Shown here in pieces: positions 1-8,031 of a DNA stretch of 49,682 bases (its first letter is position 1; every line of letters starts with the position of its first letter). The stretch covers positions 1 to 49,682 of the forward strand of contig NZ_AKJT01000043.1 of assembly GCF_000282195.1 (NCBI RefSeq), given 5' to 3'. The translations under genes and the position numbers were made by a program. Origin of the DNA: Pseudomonas sp. GM18. GTDB taxonomy: Bacteria > Pseudomonadota > Gammaproteobacteria > Pseudomonadales > Pseudomonadaceae. The notes below the pieces were generated by a model, which was given only the letters and a program-made list of their open reading frames with translations, did no database searches and was not told the DNA's origin.

Positions 1-91
1 CGATGAACTGAAGCGTAACCGCTGTCGAAAACTGCGTAACTCGTTGTTTACCAAGGAGTTTTCCGTTTCGACTGCGCCGGAGGTGGGGCGA
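1..91 (-). other. Probable 5' leader of an rRNA operon (16S lies outside window)
   Basis: Downstream of the minus-strand promoter at 92-119 there is no plausible reading frame. The stretch resembles the untranslated leader between an rRNA P1 promoter and mature 16S. As I recall, the neighbour of msrQ in P. aeruginosa is also an rRNA operon in this orientation. No 16S sequence is inside the window, so this is inference from promoter quality and synteny. Confidence 0.5.
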
Positions 92-119
92 ATTATAGAC
101 GTCCAGAATCTGCCGTCAA
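92..119 (-). promoter_or_regulatory. Strong sigma70-type promoter, probably rRNA P1
   Basis: Read on the minus strand: -35 TTGACG (119-114), a 16-base spacer, and a perfect -10 TATAAT (97-92). An AT-rich stretch precedes the -35 and may act as an UP element. The discriminator after the -10 is GC-rich, as expected of stringently controlled rRNA promoters. The -35 starts only eight bases beyond the msrQ stop codon. No protein start follows, which favours a stable-RNA promoter. Confidence 0.65.
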
Positions 120-126
120 CCTTTAA

Positions 127-747
127 TTACGCCTTTCTTGCAGAAGGTACCTTTTTAACAATTAAACGCGGAATTCGGCGGGTTACAGGCGGCAATCTCA
201 ACACTAATAACAACGCGCCTATAGAAGCGTAGATCGCCCACTCCCTCAGATCGGCGCGAACAATCCACAGCATATGCAGCAACCCAAGCCCGAGAATCAC
301 ATAGACCAACCGATGCAATCTTTTCCAGCGAACGCCCAAATGCCGCTGACTGTAACGATTGGAGGTAACCGCCAGCGCCAATAAACCGAGAAAACCCAAC
401 ACCCCGACGATAATGTACGGCCGCTTGCGCAACTCGATACCCAGTTGTGACCAATCAAAACCGAGGATGAACGCCGTATAACCGCTCAAATGCAAAACCA
501 CATAGGCGAAACACCACAACCCCAACTGCCGTCGGACAGCTATCCACCCCGACCAACCGGTGAGCTTCTGCAAAGGCATCATGCTTAACGTAATGAGCAG
601 CAGGACAAGCGCCCCCAACCCCAGACGATCAACCAGCACCTTTCCTGGATCAGGCCCCAGCACATCCGCCCAGGCCTGATACAACCAAAGCAGCGGCCAA
701 ACCGCTGCGGCGATAAAGACACCAATACGCCAGAACAGATATCGCAT
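127..747 (-). CDS. msrQ: MsrQ, haem-binding membrane subunit of the MsrPQ system
   Basis: This 206-residue integral membrane protein passes electrons from the respiratory chain to periplasmic MsrP, which repairs methionine sulfoxide in envelope proteins. It has about six hydrophobic segments of the ferric-reductase-like (YedZ) type. Candidate haem-ligand histidines lie in VVLHLSGY and in the [18 protein letters not shown] stretch. The length fits the family. Its ATG shares one base with the TGA of msrP (TGATG), so the two are translationally coupled. Confidence 0.93.
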   Translation of the reverse strand: MRYLFWRIGVFIAAAVWPLLWLYQAWADVLGPDPGKVLVDRLGLGALVLLLITLSMMPLQKLTGWSGWIAVRRQLGLWCFAYVVLHLSGYTAFILGFDWSQLGIELRKRPYIIVGVLGFLGLLALAVTSNRYSQRHLGVRWKRLHRLVYVILGLGLLHMLWIVRADLREWAIYASIGALLLVLRLPPVTRRIPRLIVKKVPSARKA

Positions 748-1760
748 CAGTAATTCTTCCGCAGATCGAGCCCTGTATATAAAGAAGCGACTTCATCCGA
801 GTAGCCGTTGAACATTTGCGTGTCCCGCACATTGGGCTTGAACAGACCGCTCGGCAAACGCCTTTCCCGTGCCTGGGTCCAGCGCGGGTGGTCGACTGTC
901 GGGTTCACGTTCGCATAAAAGCCGTACTCATCCGAGGCAATGCTCTGCCAGGTGGTTTTCGGTTGCTCGCTGACCAGGCTGATTCGCACAATGGACTTGA
1001 TGCTCTTGAAGCCGTACTTCCAAGGCACCACCAGACGTAGCGGTGCGCCGTTCTGATTGGGCAACTCACGCCCATACATGCCTACAGCGAGAATCGCCAA
1101 CGGATTCATCGCCTCATCCAAACGCAGCCCTTCTACATAAGGCCAGTCTATCAAGGCAAAACCGGAACGCTGCCCAGGCATAGTCTTGGGATCTTGCAGG
1201 GTTTCGAAGCGAATGAATTTGGCCTTGGACGTAGGCTCGACTTCTTTGAGCAAAGCCGAAATGGGAAAGCCTATCCACGGAATAACCATCGACCAGGCCT
1301 CCACACAGCGAAGACGATAAATACGCTCTTCCAGCTGATAAGGCTTCATGAAGTCTTCCAGCGCATACCGCCCCGGCTTGCCCACCTCCCCGTCTACCAC
1401 CACGCTCCACGGTTCGGTTTTCAGCCCGCCGGCGCTGGCCGCAGGATCGCCTTTGTCGGTACCGAACTCATAGAAGTTGTTGTAGTGGGTCGCATCCCTG
1501 AAAGGCGTGATTGCCTCATCCTTGACGTTGACCGCTCCCCATTTAGTGGAAGGCAGTTTTTCGGCAAACCAGGACGGCGCCTTGCCTGGCTCGACATCGG
1601 CATAACGCGCAGCATCGTCGGCACTCGCCCAGCGCGGCAGAGTACTCACAGCCAAACCGGCAACGGCGGCGCCTAATATATTGCGACGGGAAAGGTAGAA
1701 AGATTCAGGCGTGACGTCCGACTCATGACAGTCGGACGCTTTGGGGACTTTGATCAGCAT
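747..1760 (-). CDS. msrP: MsrP, periplasmic molybdopterin methionine sulfoxide reductase
   Basis: Catalytic subunit (YedY family) that reduces protein-bound methionine sulfoxide in the periplasm using Mo-molybdopterin, with electrons from MsrQ. With the ATG at 1760 it has 337 residues. A twin-arginine signal (LSRRNILGA, near residues 23-31) ends in a hydrophobic stretch and a WASA cleavage region. The Mo-coordinating cysteine is probably the one in [10 protein letters not shown] reading frame continues 12 codons further upstream, but GGAG five bases before the 1760 ATG favours this start. That ribosome binding site lies in one arm of an inverted repeat. Confidence 0.93.
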   Translation of the reverse strand: MLIKVPKASDCHESDVTPESFYLSRRNILGAAVAGLAVSTLPRWASADDAARYADVEPGKAPSWFAEKLPSTKWGAVNVKDEAITPFRDATHYNNFYEFGTDKGDPAASAGGLKTEPWSVVVDGEVGKPGRYALEDFMKPYQLEERIYRLRCVEAWSMVIPWIGFPISALLKEVEPTSKAKFIRFETLQDPKTMPGQRSGFALIDWPYVEGLRLDEAMNPLAILAVGMYGRELPNQNGAPLRLVVPWKYGFKSIKSIVRISLVSEQPKTTWQSIASDEYGFYANVNPTVDHPRWTQARERRLPSGLFKPNVRDTQMFNGYSDEVASLYTGLDLRKNY

Positions 1761-1765
1761 GGCAA

Positions 1766-1807
1766 CTCCGCAGCATTGGAGGACAGATGCACCCATAGAC
1801 TGCGGAG
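1766..1807 (-). promoter_or_regulatory. Inverted repeat enclosing the msrP ribosome binding site
   Basis: On the minus strand CTCCGCAG (1807-1800) and CTGCGGAG (1773-1766) form a perfect 8-bp stem around a 26-base loop. The GGAG of the downstream arm is the msrP Shine-Dalgarno site. The stem sits in the 63-base gap between pssA and msrP. It could mask the msrP start or act as a weak terminator for pssA; no T-tract follows. Confidence 0.4.
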
Positions 1808-1823
1808 TATGAGGGAAATTACA

Positions 1824-2687
1824 TCACTCGGTTTTTTTGTGCCGACGAAGGCGCAACAGGTACTGCACCGGGCCAGAAGCTGCATAGGCAAGGAAAACCA
1901 GCAGCAGGATACGCGGCGGATCACTGAACACAACAGCAAATACCAGCACCACGGCCAGGATCGCGACAAAGGGGACGCGCCCCTTCAAGTCCAGCTCCTT
2001 GAAGCTGTTGTACTTGATGTTACTGACCATCAGCATGCCCGCGGCGGCAACCATCAGTGCAACCAGGAACGACATTTTGGAACCCTGAATGCCGTAATCG
2101 CTGAACGCCCAGACAATGCCCGCGACCACACCGGCTGCGGCCGGGCTGGCCAGACCGATGAAGTAGCGCTTGTCGGCGGTGCCGACCTGCGTGTTGAAGC
2201 GTGCCAGACGCAACGCCGCACCCGCGACATAGACGAAGGCGACCATCCAGCCGACTTTGCCCATATCGCCCAAGGCCCAGCCGAATGCCAGCAAGGCCGG
2301 CGCGACACCAAAGGCAACCATGTCCGACAGCGAGTCATACTCGGCACCGAAGGCGCTTTGGGTATTGGTCATGCGGGCAACGCGACCGTCGAGGCCGTCG
2401 AGCACCATGGCGACGAAAATCGCGATCGCGGCAAACGCAAAGTACTTGCTCGCCCCGATCGCATCGCCGGCACTCAAGGCACTCTGGGCGCTCATCGAGT
2501 TGATGATGGAATAGAACCCTGCGAAGAGGTTCGCAGTGGTGAACAGATTCGGCAGAAGATAGATACCACGATGCCGGACTTTACGGCCTTCAGCGTCATG
2601 CCCTTCTTCGATGTGTTCATCGATGGGCAGAAGGCTTTCGGCGTCAGAAGCCTGCTTTGGCTCTTCGGGACGTTCGCTCATGGACAT
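1824..2687 (-). CDS. pssA: CDP-diacylglycerol--serine O-phosphatidyltransferase
   Basis: Makes phosphatidylserine from CDP-diacylglycerol and serine, the committed step to phosphatidylethanolamine. The 287-residue protein has a charged cytosolic N-terminus of about 45 residues and then about eight membrane segments. The CDP-alcohol phosphatidyltransferase signature D-G-x2-A-R-x8-G-x3-D-x3-D is intact (starts DGRVARMTN, ends AEYDSLSD). This is the membrane-embedded subclass. It lies between ilvC and msrP, the order I recall from other Pseudomonas. Confidence 0.93.
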   Translation of the reverse strand: MSMSERPEEPKQASDAESLLPIDEHIEEGHDAEGRKVRHRGIYLLPNLFTTANLFAGFYSIINSMSAQSALSAGDAIGASKYFAFAAIAIFVAMVLDGLDGRVARMTNTQSAFGAEYDSLSDMVAFGVAPALLAFGWALGDMGKVGWMVAFVYVAGAALRLARFNTQVGTADKRYFIGLASPAAAGVVAGIVWAFSDYGIQGSKMSFLVALMVAAAGMLMVSNIKYNSFKELDLKGRVPFVAILAVVLVFAVVFSDPPRILLLVFLAYAASGPVQYLLRLRRHKKTE

Positions 2688-2784
2688 TACCTTGCAACGG
2701 GGTGGAAAGTTTCGACAGGTGTCTGGGACGACGGTTCGACCGCAAACGATGCAGCTTTATACCAGAACCGGCGGATCCAAACGA

Positions 2785-2810
2785 AAAAACGCGGCCTAGG
2801 CCGCGTTTTC
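2785..2810 (-). terminator. Bidirectional-looking intrinsic terminator after ilvC
   Basis: Perfect palindrome centred on CCTAGG (2795-2800): A-rich flank, ACGCGGCC, its complement, then a T-run. It lies 17 bases past the ilvC stop codon and ends the ilv operon on the minus strand. On the plus strand it would also stop readthrough. Confidence 0.8.
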
Positions 2811-2826
2811 CGTACAAGCTCGTGAC

Positions 2827-3867
<1,041 letters not shown>

Positions 3868-3889
3868 TCAGGCCATTCGCTAATTTGGT

Positions 3890-4381
3890 TTAGATGCTCA
3901 GTACTTTGTCGCCGCGGGCAATCCCGGTGACGCCACTGCGTACGGTTTCCAGAATCGAGGCAGTGCCGATCGATTGAATGAAGCTGTCGAGCTTGTCGCT
4001 GGTACCGGTCAATTGAACGGTATACACGCTGGCGCTGACATCAACGATCTGCCCACGATAAATATCGGTGGTGCGCTTGATCTCGGCGCGCTGGGCGCCG
4101 GTGGCCTTGACCTTGACCAGCATCAGTTCGCGCTCGATGTGAGCACTTTCCGACAGGTCGACCAGTTTGACCACTTCGATCAGCTTGTTCAGGTTCTTGG
4201 TGATCTGCTCGATGATTTCATCGTGGCCGACAGTGGTCAGCGTCAGACGCGACAAAGTCGGGTCTTCGGTTGGCGCCACGGTCAGGCTTTCGATGTTGTA
4301 GTTGCGCTGCGAAAACAGGCCGACTACACGAGACAGAGCGCCCGGTTCGTTTTCCAGAAGCAGGGAAATAATGTGCCGCAT
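3890..4381 (-). CDS. ilvH: Acetolactate synthase small (regulatory) subunit
   Basis: Regulatory subunit that activates the large subunit and confers valine feedback inhibition. The start at 4381 (MRHIISLLLENE) gives 163 residues, the family norm; the frame extends 10 codons further upstream into ilvI. An N-terminal ACT domain (residues 3-77, with NEPGALSRVVGLF) is followed by the C-terminal ALS_ss_C domain. The ATG starts two bases after the ilvI stop, so the genes are translationally coupled. Confidence 0.96.
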   Translation of the reverse strand: MRHIISLLLENEPGALSRVVGLFSQRNYNIESLTVAPTEDPTLSRLTLTTVGHDEIIEQITKNLNKLIEVVKLVDLSESAHIERELMLVKVKATGAQRAEIKRTTDIYRGQIVDVSASVYTVQLTGTSDKLDSFIQSIGTASILETVRSGVTGIARGDKVLSI

Positions 4382-4383
4382 GA

Positions 4384-6108
4384 TTAAGTACGCTCCGTCT
4401 TGCTCAACCACATATCGCGCATGGAGCCGTCTTTGATCTGCATCGGGTAGACGTGCTCGCTGGTATCGACCTGGATATCGAGGAACACCAGGCGATCCTT
4501 CATGGCGAAGGCTTCTTCCAGCTTCGGCTTCAAGTCCTTCAGGTCAGTGATGCGGATGCCCACGTGACCATAAGCTTCGGCCAGCTTGACGAAGTCAGGC
4601 AGCGATTCCATGTAGGAGTGCGAGTGACGGCTACCGTAACTCATGTCCTGCCACTGGCGAACCATGCCCAGTACGCCGTTGTTCAGGTTGACGATCTTCA
4701 CCGGCAAACCGTATTGCAGGCAGGTCGACAGTTCCTGAATGTTCATCTGGATACTGCCCTCGCCCGTTACGCAGGCGACGTCAGAATCCGGGAAGCTCAG
4801 CTTGACGCCCATGGCCGCCGGGAAACCGAAGCCCATGGTGCCCAGGCCACCGGAGTTGATCCAGCGGTTCGGCTTGTTGAACTTGTAGTACTGCGCCGCG
4901 AACATCTGGTGCTGACCCACGTCGGAGGTCACAAAGGCGTCGCCCTTGGTCACTTCGCACAGGGTTTCGATCACGGTCTGCGGCTTGATGATGCTGCCGT
5001 CGCCCTTGTCATAAGGGAACAGGCCGCGATCACCGCGCCACTCATCGACTTGCTTCCACCAGCTGGCAACGGACTCCTTGTTCGGGGTCTCGCCGATTTC
5101 CTTGAGGATCGCGACCATTTCGGTCAGGACGCTCTCGACCGGACCGACGATAGGCACGTCTGCCTTGATGGTCTTGGAGATCGAAGCCGGGTCGATGTCG
5201 ATGTGAATGATCTTGGCATTCGGACAGAACTTGGCCGGGCCGTTGATCACGCGGTCATCGAAACGCGCGCCGACTGCAAGGATCACATCGGCATGGTGCA
5301 TAGCCAGGTTGGCGGTGTAGCTGCCGTGCATGCCGAGCATACCGATGAACTGACGGTCGGTGCCAGGGTAGGCACCCAGGCCCATCAGGGTATTGGTCAC
5401 TGGCAGGTTGAGCATCTTCGCCAGTTCGGTCAGCGGCGCAGAGCCACCACCGAGGATCACGCCGCCGCCCGAATACAACACAGGGCGCTTGGCCGCCAGA
5501 AGCATTTCGGCTGCCTTGCGGATTTGCCCGGAGTGACCGCGAACGGCCGGGCTGTAGGAACGCAGCTTGGCTTTTTTCGGGAAGATGTATTCGAACTTCT
5601 CGGCCGGGTTGGTCATGTCTTTCGGGATATCGACAACGACCGGACCAGGACGACCGGATTGCGCCAGGTAGAACGCTTTCTTCATGACTTCCGGGATTTC
5701 CGAGGCGTGCTTGATCATGAAGCTGTGCTTCACGATCGGCCGGGAGATACCGATCATGTCGGTTTCCTGGAACGCATCGGTGCCTACCATGGTGCTAGGC
5801 ACCTGGCCGGAAATGATCACCATCGGAATGGAGTCCATGTAGGCCGTGGCAATACCGGTGATGGCGTTGGTTGCGCCCGGGCCGGAAGTTACCAGTACCA
5901 CGCCGGCTTTACCGGTGGCACGGGCATAGCCGTCAGCCATATGGGTCGCAGCCTGCTCGTGACGAACCAGGATGTGGGTCACTTCCGGTTCTTTGAACAG
6001 GGCATCATAGACATGAAGAAGAGCACCACCCGGGTACCCGTAGATATATTTGACGCCTTCGTCACGCAAAAAGCGGACGAGCATCTCACCGCCAGATAAA
6101 AGCTCCAC
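4384..6108 (-). CDS. ilvI: Acetolactate synthase large (catalytic) subunit
   Basis: Thiamine-diphosphate enzyme that condenses pyruvate with pyruvate or 2-ketobutyrate, the first common step to valine, leucine and isoleucine. I chose the GTG at 6108 ([10 protein letters not shown], 574 residues) because AGAGGTG sits about seven bases before it. The alternative GTG three codons upstream overlaps that site. The catalytic Glu is residue 51 ([19 protein letters not shown]). The ThDP/Mg motif is around [14 protein letters not shown]. It is first in ilvIHC and has a long untranslated leader. Confidence 0.96.
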   Translation of the reverse strand: MELLSGGEMLVRFLRDEGVKYIYGYPGGALLHVYDALFKEPEVTHILVRHEQAATHMADGYARATGKAGVVLVTSGPGATNAITGIATAYMDSIPMVIISGQVPSTMVGTDAFQETDMIGISRPIVKHSFMIKHASEIPEVMKKAFYLAQSGRPGPVVVDIPKDMTNPAEKFEYIFPKKAKLRSYSPAVRGHSGQIRKAAEMLLAAKRPVLYSGGGVILGGGSAPLTELAKMLNLPVTNTLMGLGAYPGTDRQFIGMLGMHGSYTANLAMHHADVILAVGARFDDRVINGPAKFCPNAKIIHIDIDPASISKTIKADVPIVGPVESVLTEMVAILKEIGETPNKESVASWWKQVDEWRGDRGLFPYDKGDGSIIKPQTVIETLCEVTKGDAFVTSDVGQHQMFAAQYYKFNKPNRWINSGGLGTMGFGFPAAMGVKLSFPDSDVACVTGEGSIQMNIQELSTCLQYGLPVKIVNLNNGVLGMVRQWQDMSYGSRHSHSYMESLPDFVKLAEAYGHVGIRITDLKDLKPKLEEAFAMKDRLVFLDIQVDTSEHVYPMQIKDGSMRDMWLSKTERT

Positions 6109-6117
6109 GTTGTTCAC

Positions 6118-6508
6118 CTCTAAAACGCCAGAATACCGCCCACATACAAGAGGACGGGTCTTAATAGGTTTACTTCTCGGCAGAGCATGAGCGACGGTGG
6201 TCGCCGACTACGTCAGCACTGACTGAGCAAGTATTGGGATCGTCCCAAGTGTTGCGGGCCTTTCCCACCCAGCGCGAGGTAACGCGTTGCGGGTGTAACA
6301 GGTCGGCGCGGATGTGCGCCTCATGATCTACCGAGTGGGTCTGCTTCTGGCAGTCCCTCTACAGCGGACTTTGGATTCTTCTGTTTCGCCCATCGCAAGT
6401 CAAGCCGTCAATGTGCTTTATTCGAACTAAGCGCATGAGAACGCAAGAAAAAACCTTTAAACCGCAACTGTGTTAGCTTCAATTGCGCACTCATGACAAG
6501 GAAATGGC
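6118..6508. other. Divergent intergenic region: ilvIHC leader and DUF4124 gene upstream
   Basis: No established gene lies here. The minus strand carries a candidate ilvIHC promoter (6375-6403), a possible 38-codon leader peptide and small inverted repeats: TTGGGA-tcg-TCCCAA at 6234-6248 and GTCA-gcac-TGAC at 6212-6223. The plus-strand side is AT-richer near 6450-6480, where the promoter for the DUF4124 gene is expected. I could not assign exact boxes for it. Confidence 0.6.
6375..6403 (-). promoter_or_regulatory. Candidate sigma70 promoter of ilvIHC
   Basis: Minus strand: -35 TTGACT (6403-6398), a 17-base spacer and -10 AAGAAT (6380-6375; four of six matches). A transcript from here would have a leader of about 260 bases before ilvI. 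That is unusually long and compatible with attenuation. Confidence 0.4.
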
Positions 6509-6931
6509 ATGCGAACGTTCTTCCTCACCACCGGCTTGCTGATCAGCTTGAGCCCTTTGTGCATGGCGGGCCAGATCTATAAATGGGTTGATGCCCAGGG
6601 CGTCACCCATTTCGACGCGCAACCGCCTCAGGGCCGGGAGGCCACCCTGATGGTCACGCCCTCCCCGCCCGTCGGCAAGCCGAGCGCGCCATCGCGCGGC
6701 AACGTCATAGGCGATCAAAAGGCCATCGATAAAAAAGTGAAAAAGCAGGTCGCCGAGCAACAGGCCCAGCTGAAAGTGTTTTGCGAACAGGCCCGGACGA
6801 ACCTGGCTCAACTGCAGAACAATCCGCGATTACGGGAGGAAGTCGACGGCGAGACGCGCCGCCTGACCGACCAACAACGTCAGGAGCGCATCACCGAAGC
6901 ACAGAAACAGATTACGAAAAACTGCCAGTAG
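6509..6931 (+). CDS. DUF4124 domain secreted protein, function unknown
   Basis: 140 residues, starting after AAGGAAATGGC. A signal peptide of about 20 residues ends LCMAG. The DUF4124 signature follows directly (QIYKWVDAQGVTHFDAQPP, residues 22-40), a small beta-rich module typical of exported proteobacterial proteins. Residues 70-140 are Gln/Lys/Arg-rich and probably coiled coil, with two cysteines (CEQAR and the penultimate residue). The function of the family is unknown; the periplasmic location is inferred. It is convergent with yqcC, 14 bases away. Confidence 0.85.
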   Translation: MRTFFLTTGLLISLSPLCMAGQIYKWVDAQGVTHFDAQPPQGREATLMVTPSPPVGKPSAPSRGNVIGDQKAIDKKVKKQVAEQQAQLKVFCEQARTNLAQLQNNPRLREEVDGETRRLTDQQRQERITEAQKQITKNCQ

Positions 6932-6945
6932 TCACCTACAAGGGT

Positions 6946-7281
6946 TCAGCGAGACACGGTGATCAACACGTCGAACTCTTTGAGCAAGACCTGAAGCTGC
7001 CGGTCCTTGCCCTGGACGTTGCGGCCGGCGAAGACCATTTCGGCCATTTCCTGGATCCCCGACGCATTGGGCAATGGCAGGTCTTGCTCCAGAATCGACT
7101 TCATCTTTGGCAGGAAGATCCATTGCAGCCACTGCTCGAAATCCAGCGTATCCACCGAAAACGGTTCAACGCTGGAGAGCGCCTCAGCGGACGGCGGCAC
7201 TTCATCCCACCAACCCTGAACGCGCAGTTCACGCTCGATCAACAGCAACTGCTCGGCAATCTTCGGAAAGCGCATATCCAT
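6946..7281 (-). CDS. yqcC: YqcC family protein
   Basis: A small soluble protein of 111 residues that matches the YqcC/DUF446 family by its conserved features: an N-terminal helix KIAEQLLLIERELR, WWDEVPPS, and a central FEQWLQWIFLPKM with a downstream LP. No biochemical role is known. The ATG at 7281 shares one base with the TGA of the upstream lipoprotein gene. An in-frame ATG lies two codons on, so the exact start is uncertain. Confidence 0.88.
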   Translation of the reverse strand: MDMRFPKIAEQLLLIERELRVQGWWDEVPPSAEALSSVEPFSVDTLDFEQWLQWIFLPKMKSILEQDLPLPNASGIQEMAEMVFAGRNVQGKDRQLQVLLKEFDVLITVSR

Positions 7282-8015
7282 CACAGCGAAACCTTGGCCT
7301 TCTGACGAGCCAATGCTGCACCGGCCGGGTCACCCTGCTTCTCACGGGCCTGGGCGATCAATTCCCACAGGCTGGCCTGAAGATCCGGACGACCATTGGC
7401 GAACGTCAGACCACGACGGGCAAACTGCTCGGCCTGTGCGGCATCGCCTTGAGCCATACGTACCTGCGCCAGGCGATAAAGCACTTGCGGCTCGCGCGGT
7501 GCAACGCGCTGGGCACGTTCGAGGCTGGAAGATGCACCATTAAGGTCACCACTGGCCTGTTGCTGCTGAGCGGTGGTCAACAATGCCAGGACCGGACCGT
7601 CCAGTTGCTCATCGGCGGACAGACCGCTGGAGTTCGCCGAAGGAATCCCGCTGGGCGTCGACGGCATGCTGTAGCTGCCCTGATTGATCGGTGCCGACTG
7701 GATCGGCGAGGTATCAATCGGCCCCGGAGTGATCGGACCCGGGGTAATCGGCGAAGTGCTGATCGGTGCCGAGGAGACGGCGCCACCACCCGGGACCATC
7801 ACCACGACCCCGGTGTCACCTTGCGGGATCGCCTGAGTCTGAGCTTGTACAGGACGCTTCACCGTCGACTGCCGGAACCCGCCATTCGCCGAAATCCGCT
7901 CGCTATTGGAAACGGCAGTGCCGGCATCCACAACCGGGATCGAACCACGCTGTACAGTGGAGCAGCCGCTGAGCAAAGCCACGGCAGTCACCGCTGGAAT
8001 CAACCACTTGTTCAC
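7281..8015 (-). CDS. TPR-like outer-membrane lipoprotein with Pro-Ile repeats
   Basis: 244 residues. The signal peptide ends in lipobox LLSGC (lipid-modified Cys18), and Ser at +2 suggests outer-membrane sorting. Residues 81-110 are six consecutive five-residue units ending in Pro-Ile (SSAPI, STSPI, TPGPI twice, DTSPI, QSAPI), probably an extended spacer. The C-terminal half is helical and TPR-like (LLTTAQQQQASGDLNGA, then YRLAQVRMAQGDAAQAE and QASLWELIAQAREKQGD). It starts 16 bases after mrcB ends, so a role in cell-wall synthesis, possibly as a PBP1b accessory, is an inference from context. Confidence 0.85.
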   Translation of the reverse strand: MNKWLIPAVTAVALLSGCSTVQRGSIPVVDAGTAVSNSERISANGGFRQSTVKRPVQAQTQAIPQGDTGVVVMVPGGGAVSSAPISTSPITPGPITPGPIDTSPIQSAPINQGSYSMPSTPSGIPSANSSGLSADEQLDGPVLALLTTAQQQQASGDLNGASSSLERAQRVAPREPQVLYRLAQVRMAQGDAAQAEQFARRGLTFANGRPDLQASLWELIAQAREKQGDPAGAALARQKAKVSL

Positions 8016-8031
8016 TTCAAATCCTCTTTGC

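Noticed and set aside
44..232. 62-residue plus-strand open frame at the left end
   Set aside because: It overlaps the rRNA-type promoter and the end of msrQ, has no family resemblance and its composition is not protein-like.
4453..6099. 548-residue plus-strand frame opposite ilvI
   Set aside because: Mirror frame of a highly biased high-GC gene. The His/Asp/Val-rich composition is typical of antisense shadows, and ilvI is certain.
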